Positions 1-5,660 of a stretch of 9,670 nt of DNA are shown one piece after another. How positions within the stretch are numbered: position 1 is the stretch's first letter; every line of letters begins with the position of its first letter. Under the pieces are notes generated by a model, which was given only the letters and a program-made list of their open reading frames with translations, ran no database searches and had not been told where the DNA came from. Location of the stretch: NCBI GenBank assembly GCA_965178525.1, contig CBCXVS010000286.1, forward strand, positions 1 through 9,670. The letters are read 5' to 3'. The stretch is from CBCXVS01 sp965178525 (GTDB lineage: Bacteria > Tectomicrobia > Entotheonellia > Entotheonellales > Entotheonellaceae). The translations under genes and the position numbers were made by a program.

Positions 1-34
1 AGGTCGATTCGTTTCAGGCTTTTGAGTTTTTATT

Positions 35-184
35 TCAACAAGTTGTCGCCGAATCACGGGAGGAACTTCGGTCTAGGGCGGGATAATCCTGGCGCAGGGC
101 CGCCTCAATGGTCCGGCAAAGCGTGTCCTGCCGCTGGTAGTTCAAAATCGCAATGGTGACGGGTGGTGAGGACGATATGTCCAT
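35..184 (-). pseudogene. Truncated family 2 glycosyltransferase, N-terminal piece
   Basis: The reading frame gives 49 residues. Residues 8-36 (VTIAILNYQRQDTL through QDYPAL) match the opening beta-alpha unit of GT-A family 2 glycosyltransferases, where the nucleotide-sugar pocket begins. In intact members this leads straight into a strand ending in a DNxSxD or DDGSxD motif. Here it turns into a serine/arginine-rich stretch and stops at 35-37. Neither other frame restores a GT2 motif in the bases down to 1: one is open but unrelated, the other stops at once. I chose the ATG at 184 because a perfect AGGAGGT lies 9 nt upstream; the longer ATG at 343 has no family support ahead of this point. It is probably a remnant or a recombination junction. 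An unusual intact protein running off the window by a frameshift is less likely. Confidence 0.6.
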
Positions 185-538
185 CTGTTGTGTACCTCCT
201 GCTCGTTCCGGCTTTGCTCGCTCAATGATGAAAACGGGCAGCCTTGACAGGGCATCATCTGCGGCGACGCTACGGCCGTTGAGCCGGTTGGACGCCTGGT
301 ACACAGGCATAGAGCAAGACACATACCGAAAAATGCCGCACACCTATTTTGCGCCGCACCATGTTTTACATCAAAGAATATCGAGACCATTCAACTAGTT
401 ATCGTGATAGAGAAATCGGAGAGCAATCAATACATGCGCCAAGGTAGCGATCAGACGAGCTGCATAGGCCCACATACGATCTACGAGAGATATCAAAGGT
501 AAGATGGCCGTCTCAGGTTCGTAGAGCCGATTGGCCTC
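185..538. other. Gap between the FemAB-like gene and the left-edge GT2 piece
   Basis: I see no recognisable gene in these 354 bases. On the minus strand, the first 47 codons after the FemAB-like stop (538 down to 398) stay open in the same phase and end at a TAG at 395-397. They encode a hydrophobic, helix-like stretch (WAYAARLIATLAHVLIALRF). Its only ATG, at 475, lacks a clear ribosome site, so it may be a leftover gene tail. A weak promoter-like pair (TTGAAT, 18 bp, TGTAAA) lies on the minus strand around 360-395, but it is too poor to call. I see no hairpin with a T-run that would terminate transcription after the FemAB-like gene. Confidence 0.4.
194..200 (-). promoter_or_regulatory. Shine-Dalgarno site of the left-edge GT2 piece
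   Basis: AGGAGGT on the minus strand, 9 nt before the ATG at 184. It sets the start at 184 rather than at the longer in-frame ATG at 343. Confidence 0.65.
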
Positions 539-1565
539 TTAGTTCGGGAGATTCTTGCGAAAGAATGGCCCAATCGCATTGGCAATGGGTAGGGGCAAAC
601 GCTGCCAGAGGGAGGTCTGGCGGGAAAAGCGGTCGGCTTCCCCCTCGGGTGGAGGGGCCACTGGCGAATAATACCAATAGAGCTGCACTGGCTCGGCATG
701 CCACTGGCGTTCGGACTCGAACGTTCCGGAGCCCTGCGAAGACCGGCCAAAATCGAGGAAGCGATAGCCCTGTGCAATGCCAAACCGCATGATTTCCCAA
801 TACAGCGCTTGATTGGGACAAAGTCGAAAGAAGGGGCGCAGGGACGATACCCAGCCCGGAATGATGATACGATCTTTGTAGAGGAGGCAGCAGACGGCTC
901 CAATCGCTTGGCCTTGGTGGCGCACGAGCACAATCTGGAGATATTCACTGAGATGGGCAAACATCTGGTAAAAAAAATCTCGACTATGAACAGGGGAGCC
1001 CAAATCACGCATATTGGCAGCAAATACCTGGTAGAACGTCTCGATCTCCTCGGCGCCGTGAAATGACACGTCCAAACCGTTCTTGCGGGCTTTGCGAATT
1101 CGGTTGCGTCGCTCAGAGGGCAAGCGCTTCCACAGTGTCTCTTCACTATCACCCAGGTCCAGAAGCATCGTCATCTTCTCGAGCCAAAGCGGCAATTCCA
1201 GTCCTTGATCCGTTGCGCAGCGTAAGCACAGAGTGGCCCGATGCTCCTGAGCGAGTGTCAAGGCGGCGTCGGAGCATCTTCCGGACGCTCTGTCCCTCCT
1301 CGGTGAGGACGCCACCATAATCCATGAAGGGTATGGACACTAAGTTTCTTCCGAAGAGTCGGCTTGTGATGAGTACGAGCGGGAGGACACCTCGAATCGT
1401 GCCATGGACTGTGGCCGCCAAGTAGAAGGTCTGATGGCCATAGGCATGTTGGATGACCTGGCGCCAATTATAGAGATGGCATACCGTACCCTCTGGCGAG
1501 GCGTCGACATACGTATCCCATGCCTTGCTGTCTTCCTGCCAATCCATAACCTGTATATTGCTCAT
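539..1565 (-). pseudogene. FemAB-like acyltransferase (PEP-CTERM-associated type), frameshifted
   Basis: Two overlapping frames join into one protein of about 341 residues. The N-terminal part starts at the ATG at 1565 (MSNIQVMDWQED, then GTVCHLYNWRQVIQHAYGH and PFMDYGGVL). The C-terminal part runs in the next frame to the stop at 539-541 (ALTLAQEHRATLCLRC, ERRNRIRKARKNGL, FLDFGRSSQGSGTFESERQW). The R-N-x-I-R-K-A-x-K-N-G-L and FGRS-x-x-G-x-G segments are typical of the FemAB/GNAT-fold proteins found beside exosortase/PEP-CTERM loci. Relatives transfer aminoacyl groups to cell-wall or lipid-linked precursors; the substrate of this branch is unknown. The frames must switch at about 1259-1275, near residue 98, by skipping one base. 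Total length 1027 = 3 x 342 + 1, as expected for one extra base. The start overlaps the GT2 stop (ATGA), with AGGAGGT 5 nt upstream, so translation is coupled. Either a real null allele or a sequencing error. Confidence 0.8.
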
Positions 1566-2719
1566 TGCATACCTCCTGTTGGGGCCCATATAGCTTGTCT
1601 GCGCCCCCCGAGAAAGTTGACCAATCCCCCCACACCCGCCAAGCTGACGACACAGAAAAAGTATGGCACGGCGAAGAGTCGGAGTCGGAGATGCCAACGC
1701 TCAGCAAGCGCCCCCCCCACAGCGAGGAGATAAAATCCAACTTGGCCTCCCAGCAGGATCATGTAGACAGAGTTGAAACTCGCGAGGTGAAGGTTGCTCA
1801 TCAAGGCTGTCAGGAGAAAAGGCGCACTGATCCAGCGTAAAAAGCGATGGGAAAGGAGCATCCAGAACGCCTTGAAGTATCCATGCACGACAAGCGAGGG
1901 CGCCTGGGTGAGGAAGACCACGAAACCCTGGGAAACGATCCGCACATGCCGCCGAAATTCGCTTTCGGCGTCTTGTGAAGGCGGCTCGACCGTGTAGGCT
2001 TCTGGCACAAAAACCGAGCGGTAGCCTTGACGCGCCACGTCGATGGGGTGGAAGAGATCGTGCACTTGGGTCGTTGGAAGACGGCGGTAGAGCGACCGAC
2101 GCATGGCGTAGAGAGCCCCATCGGCAGCAGCGATAAAGCCGAGCGCCGACTCCCGCCTTTTGATGAATGCCTCGTACCGTACATAAGCGTTTGAGACGAT
2201 ACGTGTGGTACCACCTCCGAGTTCACCGTAGACCCCTTGACCGGTTACTAAGCCCACACGCAAATCGGCAAAGGGGGTGACTAACTGGTGTAAGGCGCCG
2301 GCTGCGAGCATGGCGTTCGCGTCTGTGAAAACAATGATATCCCCACGTGCGACGTCCACACCGCGATTCAGGGCAGCATTTTTCCCTTGCTGTTCTGGCT
2401 GCATCATGAGCTGTACACGGGAGCCTTCGAGAGCACGGACAATGGTCTCTGTACGATCCGTAGAGCCGTCGGATACAACGACCACATCGAGCCGTTCGGC
2501 TGGATAGTCGTGATCGAGGACATTGCGTATCTTCTGGGCAATACACTGCTCTTCGTTATGGGCCGCAACGACAACGGTTACTGTTGGGTAGGCGGTGGTC
2601 AGAGCCGAGCGACAGGCGCGGCGGCTGATGAGGGTGAGCAGCAGTGGGTAGCCGAGGTAAGTATAAATTAAGATGCCGATGACCGGCCAGAAGATCCAAA
2701 GGTCTATCGCCATGTCCAT
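1562..2719 (-). CDS. Membrane-bound family 2 glycosyltransferase
   Basis: A 385-residue GT-A glycosyltransferase anchored in the inner membrane, adding or polymerising a sugar on the cytosolic face. One membrane segment lies at about residues 7-31. The catalytic domain starts at PTVTVVVAAHNEE (45-57). Visible motifs are SDGSTD (83-88, nucleotide binding), TDAN (132-135, the metal-site DxD position, here DAN), AADGALYAMRR (198-208, acceptor site) and D221 in VHDLFHP (likely catalytic base). RRHVR (256-260) occupies the Q/RxxRW position but lacks the tryptophan. Three further hydrophobic segments follow between about 295 and 375. This layout is shared with cellulose/hyaluronan-synthase-like enzymes, so it could be processive; the weak RxxRW argues for caution. 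The ATG at 2719 has GGAGGA 6 nt upstream and overlaps the preceding gene by 16 nt. The stop overlaps the FemAB-like start by 4 nt. Eight Gs in a row (1711-1718) sit near the 3' end. Confidence 0.88.
   Translation of the reverse strand: MDMAIDLWIFWPVIGILIYTYLGYPLLLTLISRRACRSALTTAYPTVTVVVAAHNEEQCIAQKIRNVLDHDYPAERLDVVVVSDGSTDRTETIVRALEGSRVQLMMQPEQQGKNAALNRGVDVARGDIIVFTDANAMLAAGALHQLVTPFADLRVGLVTGQGVYGELGGGTTRIVSNAYVRYEAFIKRRESALGFIAAADGALYAMRRSLYRRLPTTQVHDLFHPIDVARQGYRSVFVPEAYTVEPPSQDAESEFRRHVRIVSQGFVVFLTQAPSLVVHGYFKAFWMLLSHRFLRWISAPFLLTALMSNLHLASFNSVYMILLGGQVGFYLLAVGGALAERWHLRLRLFAVPYFFCVVSLAGVGGLVNFLGGRRQAIWAPTGGMQ
1571..1577 (-). promoter_or_regulatory. Shine-Dalgarno site of the FemAB-like gene
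   Basis: AGGAGGT on the minus strand inside the last codons of the GT2 gene, 5 nt before the ATG at 1565. It fixes the start and rules out the longer in-frame extension up to 1697, which is only a shadow of GT2 coding sequence. Confidence 0.7.
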
Positions 2720-3015
2720 ACGGGTTCCTCCACAAGGGCAGCCTCTGCGATCTGGTTTTCCTCCGGGTTTGCAGCTTGGCCCAGAACTCGCTCCAACGTG
2801 ATGGAGAGGAAGGCGATGAGCCAGAAGAACTTCTCATATTGTGCGCTAAGAAAAGTGGCGGCAATCATATACCCTGCGAGTCCTGCTTGAATGACAATAC
2901 CCAAGAGTTTAATCACGGTGAAATTGGGCAACAGTCCGAGAAAGCTCTGGCTGATCGTCAGGTACGGGTTCATCTCAAAAGGCATGACCGCGATCATGAG
3001 GAGAAGGATCCACAT
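2704..3015 (-). CDS. Small membrane protein, likely internally deleted O-antigen ligase
   Basis: A 103-residue protein with about three hydrophobic stretches. Residues 1-43 (MWILLLMIAVMPFEMNPYL, then LLPNFTVIKLLGIV) resemble the start of O-antigen ligase/polymerase (Wzy/WaaL-like) proteins, with the PFE turn and a K-L-L-G helix. Residues 49-82 (GYMIAATFLSAQYEKFFWLI, then AFLSITLERVL) resemble their very end, where an F-x(n)-K-x-FW-L segment closes the last helices. Such enzymes are usually 400-450 residues with 10-12 helices, so the middle, including the large periplasmic loop, would be missing in frame. It starts 6 nt after the GT4 stop, and its GAGGT ribosome site overlaps that gene's stop codon. 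It ends inside the GT2 gene. Alternatively it is an unrelated small membrane protein. The gene is clearly placed; the identity is inference. Confidence 0.6.
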   Translation of the reverse strand: MWILLLMIAVMPFEMNPYLTISQSFLGLLPNFTVIKLLGIVIQAGLAGYMIAATFLSAQYEKFFWLIAFLSITLERVLGQAANPEENQIAEAALVEEPVWTWR

Positions 3016-3021
3016 GGACGA

Positions 3022-4161
3022 CTACCTCGCCTTTGCTGCAACGGCCGTTTGGTAGACGCGCACGGTCGCAGCCACCTGCTGTTGGAGGTTAAAACGCTTC
3101 ACCGCCCACGTGCGGGCGGCCTCACCATACTGTCGAGCGAGGTCAGGTTTGTGTAACAGCGTGAGGATGGCGTCAGCGAGCGCGTCCGGGTCTGCAGGTG
3201 GAACCAACAGCCCGGTCTGCTTGTGGCGGACGACCTCAGGCGTACCGTCGACGGCCGTTGCAATAAGTGGCTCTGCCATGACCGAGGTTTCAATAGCCGT
3301 CAGTGGCATGCCTTCAGAGAGCGACGGAAGTACAACGATGTCCATGGCCTTGAGGTACGTAGGGACATCCTGCTGAAATCCTGCAAAAATGACGGCATCG
3401 CGAATGCCGAGGTATGCTGTGTGAGAGGCAAGCTTGGCTTGCAAAGGCCCGGTCCCAACCACGAGCAGTCGGGCCGTAGGAAACGCCATCAGTACATGAG
3501 GTAGGGCTTCCAGAAGAAAGTGATGGCCCTTCTGTTCCTGCAAGCGCCCGACCACACCCAGGACCGGAGCGTCATGAGGAATGCGAAAACGTCGACGAAT
3601 TTCCTTGGCGTCACGGGTGTCCCCCGGTGTAAAAGCCTTGAGGTCGCGTCCATTGGGAATCACCGTGATTTTGTCCGACGGAATCCTCTTCCCCTCGGCT
3701 AAAAAATCCGCTGCAGCTTCAGACACGGCAATGATTCGATCCCCCCACCTGGAGACCAGCCGATCCACCAGGAACGTGCCCTTCAGTGTGCCTTGACGCC
3801 AATACTCACGTCCATGATAAGTTTCAAGCACAATGGGCATGCCAGCGACACGTGCGAGCGGCGCCCCAACCAACGTGGAGCGAAAGAGATGACAATGTAC
3901 AATGTCCGGACGAAAACGTCGGAACACACGCAGCAGGCGGTAGAGCTCGCGGAGCCGTGTCCACCCGGCTGCTTCCACTGGGAAGATGGCAACCGGCAAG
4001 GGCGCCAGTTCGGTCGCCATGGCTTGCAGCAAGGCGCCAGGACACGCGAGTCCGAGCACAAAGCGCTCGGTGGGAAGCCACTGCAAAAGAGACAGCACGT
4101 GCTCTTCAAGCCCGCCTCGCACATCTGAGGTGAGAAAAAACAGCAGACGACAGCGCTTCAT
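3022..4161 (-). CDS. Family 4 (GT-B) glycosyltransferase
   Basis: A 379-residue retaining glycosyltransferase of the GT4 class, cytosolic or loosely bound to the inner membrane. It transfers a sugar from a nucleotide donor to a growing lipid-linked glycan. The N-terminal acceptor domain has the RGGLEEHVLSLL glycine-rich loop (15-26) and DIVHCHLFRS (86-95). The C-terminal donor domain starts near VIPNGRDLKAF (167-177), with GVVGRLQEQKGH (202-213), VVGTGPL (234-240) and the E-x7-E motif in SEGMPLTAIE (E283 and E291). The usual G in the segment after E-x7-E is E297 here (VMAEPLIAT), a mild deviation. Length is normal. The ATG at 4161 overlaps the stop of the upstream phosphatase-like gene by 4 nt (ATGA), with GGAG 5 nt upstream, so the two are translationally coupled. 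Sugar specificity cannot be read from the sequence. Confidence 0.92.
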   Translation of the reverse strand: MKRCRLLFFLTSDVRGGLEEHVLSLLQWLPTERFVLGLACPGALLQAMATELAPLPVAIFPVEAAGWTRLRELYRLLRVFRRFRPDIVHCHLFRSTLVGAPLARVAGMPIVLETYHGREYWRQGTLKGTFLVDRLVSRWGDRIIAVSEAAADFLAEGKRIPSDKITVIPNGRDLKAFTPGDTRDAKEIRRRFRIPHDAPVLGVVGRLQEQKGHHFLLEALPHVLMAFPTARLLVVGTGPLQAKLASHTAYLGIRDAVIFAGFQQDVPTYLKAMDIVVLPSLSEGMPLTAIETSVMAEPLIATAVDGTPEVVRHKQTGLLVPPADPDALADAILTLLHKPDLARQYGEAARTWAVKRFNLQQQVAATVRVYQTAVAAKAR

Positions 4162-5315
4162 GCCAGCTCCAGGTCCTGCAGGATGGTGGGGAAAATGTCG
4201 GCAATATGCCGTATCGGTGCAGGGCGCTGCTCGGATGAGAGAAACACCGCATAAGCGTCCGGGTCCTCTTGGGGATGGAAACCGTGCATACCCTGAAAGG
4301 TAATACGCCCCATGTCGCTGGGACTGATGAGCGTGCCGGGTTCCATGAGAAAGATCAGCTGCCCATAGCGTTCGTCGTCAAAGGCAAGGCCAAGGCGGTC
4401 AATTTCGTCATCCGAGAGCAACCGGCCACAGGGTAAGTTATCCAGGAGCTCTCGTAAGCGGGCCTCGGCCCATGAGCTTTCCACCCAGAAACGGGCCATC
4501 GTCGAATCGTAAACGGGGAGATAGTCTTGCGGTATACGGAGGCCGAGGCGTTTCACTTCATGGATCAGATCGTACGTGCGTCGAATGGATGTCATACCAT
4601 GGTCGGAAAAAATCGTCAGTTGGGCTCGTCCCCAACGTGCCTGCGCCGCGTGATAGATACGGCGTAGACGGTCCTCATAAAAACGTAATTGCGCGTCGAC
4701 CCCCGGCGCATTTTGCACCTGAAAGTGGAGGTATGCATCAAGTTGGGAGAGGTAGAGGAAGTATACTTGACAATCCGACTCTGCCAGACGTTGCGGCACG
4801 AGCTGGAGAGTCTCCTCATCGCTATAGCGATGATAGTTGTAGCACTCGTACGGGATGCCATGTAAGGTGAACACATCGAAAAGAGAGCAAGCGGGAGCGA
4901 GTCCGCCAGGCTGGTAGATATCGGCGGTCTCGCAGATATCATAGTTGGCCAGACGATCCAGGGGTAAATTGTAGATGGCAAAATAGCCACTGTAGCCGGA
5001 AAGACGCTTCGACACTTCCTTCACGACCCGTCGTGTGCCGCGCCATTCGCGCAGCCGTTTGGGGAGACACTGCAGGGGGCGAGTCCACCGAAACGGTGAG
5101 GTTTCAGGAGAGCGGTGAAACAGGTTCCAATGGCCATGGCCGTTTGGATACTGCCCGGTCAGGATCGTGGGAATGGCGCCCGAGGAGTATCCCAGAATAG
5201 TTTCGACCTGATCGCGCTGTTGCAGGATATCATCAAGAAACGGACGGTCGCGCAAGACTTCCCACCCGAGTGCGTCTACCAGCACGTATATAGCGACCCC
5301 ATCACCTCGCTGCAT
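4158..5315 (-). CDS. Alkaline phosphatase superfamily protein (nucleotide pyrophosphatase / phosphodiesterase-like)
   Basis: A 385-residue enzyme of the alkaline phosphatase superfamily, closest in layout to type I phosphodiesterase/nucleotide pyrophosphatases. Two-metal site residues are visible: D14 in YVLVDALGW, the nucleophile loop YSSGAIPTILTGQYPNGHGH (S44 or S45 as nucleophile), D193 and H197 in LDAYLH, D238-H239 in FSDHGMT, and H344 in MHGFHP. No signal peptide or membrane segment is seen, so it should act in the cytosol, unlike most periplasmic sulfatases or lipid phosphotransferases of the superfamily. Likely chemistry is hydrolysis or transfer of a phosphodiester, pyrophosphate or sulfate ester; the substrate is unknown. 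I chose the ATG at 5315 because GAGAGGA lies 10 nt upstream and the protein then begins just before the first catalytic strand. The longer ATG at 5342 (394 residues) lacks a ribosome site at normal distance. First gene of unit B, coupled to GT4 by ATGA. Confidence 0.85.
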   Translation of the reverse strand: MQRGDGVAIYVLVDALGWEVLRDRPFLDDILQQRDQVETILGYSSGAIPTILTGQYPNGHGHWNLFHRSPETSPFRWTRPLQCLPKRLREWRGTRRVVKEVSKRLSGYSGYFAIYNLPLDRLANYDICETADIYQPGGLAPACSLFDVFTLHGIPYECYNYHRYSDEETLQLVPQRLAESDCQVYFLYLSQLDAYLHFQVQNAPGVDAQLRFYEDRLRRIYHAAQARWGRAQLTIFSDHGMTSIRRTYDLIHEVKRLGLRIPQDYLPVYDSTMARFWVESSWAEARLRELLDNLPCGRLLSDDEIDRLGLAFDDERYGQLIFLMEPGTLISPSDMGRITFQGMHGFHPQEDPDAYAVFLSSEQRPAPIRHIADIFPTILQDLELA

Positions 5316-5325
5316 CAGTATCTTG

Positions 5326-5332
5326 TCCTCTC
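5326..5332 (-). promoter_or_regulatory. Shine-Dalgarno site deciding the phosphatase-like start
   Basis: GAGAGGA on the minus strand, 10 nt before the ATG at 5315. It lies inside the extra nine codons of the longer alternative starting at 5342, for which no comparable site is seen. Confidence 0.5.
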
Positions 5333-5395
5333 GTAAATGCATATCGACATAGCTTCGCCCTCTCAGTCACAGAGGAGCGTGATTGCGGTATGCCA

Positions 5396-5435
5396 TCTGC
5401 GTCTGCGAAGAGCTTTCGACGCAGACGACGGCAGA
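5396..5435 (-). promoter_or_regulatory. Inverted repeat / bulged hairpin in the leader of unit B
   Basis: GTCTGCG (5401-5407) is an exact inverted repeat of CGCAGAC (5420-5426) around a 12-base loop. TCTGC (5396-5400) pairs with GCAGA (5431-5435) across a 4-base bulge (5427-5430). The result is a 12-bp stem with one bulge, about 80 nt before the phosphatase-like start. No T-run follows on the coding strand, so a simple intrinsic terminator is unlikely. It could be an RNA leader structure, an operator for a dimeric regulator, or chance. Function is not known. Confidence 0.35.
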
Positions 5436-5558
5436 CATATTGACGAAGAGATCGTGCAAAGCACATACTCAAAGGGCTGCACATTCGATTTTCCATAGCA
5501 TTTATTTTTCCGGAGATATGTGTTGTAGATAATCTAATGGGTTATCATAGAGATCGGA

Positions 5559-5619
5559 TGGCAGAGAAGGCTGTAGAGAGGACGGGGAGAGTAAGGGCGA
5601 GAGCGTGAGAAAGACGGCA
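5559..5619 (-). terminator. Possible Rho loading (rut-like) region after unit A
   Basis: On the minus strand, this stretch about 40-100 nt past the nucleotidyltransferase stop has about 29 C to 7 G in 61 bases, with repeated CTC and TCT steps and no stable hairpin. C-rich, G-poor, unstructured RNA after a stop codon is the known signature of Rho-dependent termination. This rests on composition only. Confidence 0.25.
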
Positions 5620-5660
5620 AGGCGTTATGCAAGTATCATCATCGATACGCGCATCTCAAT

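Larger units (their letters stand above)
5316..5660. other. Intergenic region between the two minus-strand units
   Basis: About 345 bases without a supported gene. Read on the minus strand, it holds first a C-rich, G-poor stretch just after the nucleotidyltransferase stop. Next comes an A/T-rich patch around 5480-5560, and then an inverted repeat at 5396-5435 shortly before the phosphatase-like gene. The A/T-rich patch is the likeliest place for a promoter of unit B, and TATGAT and TAGATT hexamers occur in it, but none has a convincing partner at -35. No hairpin with a T-run and no ops/JUMPstart-like GGCGGTAG element is seen on the coding strand. Confidence 0.5.

Noticed and set aside
142..390. 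82-residue minus-strand frame in the left gap
   Set aside because: Cysteine-rich, no family likeness, no clear ribosome site, and it overlaps the better-supported GT2 start in another frame.
493..1152. 219-residue minus-strand frame
   Set aside because: Out-of-frame shadow of the C-terminal half of the FemAB-like gene.
5302..5496. 64-residue minus-strand frame upstream of the phosphatase-like gene
   Set aside because: No ribosome site near its ATG, arginine/cysteine-rich sequence without family features, and it overlaps the next gene start.
5480..5560. Promoter for unit B in the A/T-rich patch
   Set aside because: TATGAT and TAGATT hexamers are present, but no acceptable -35 box lies 16-18 bp upstream of either.
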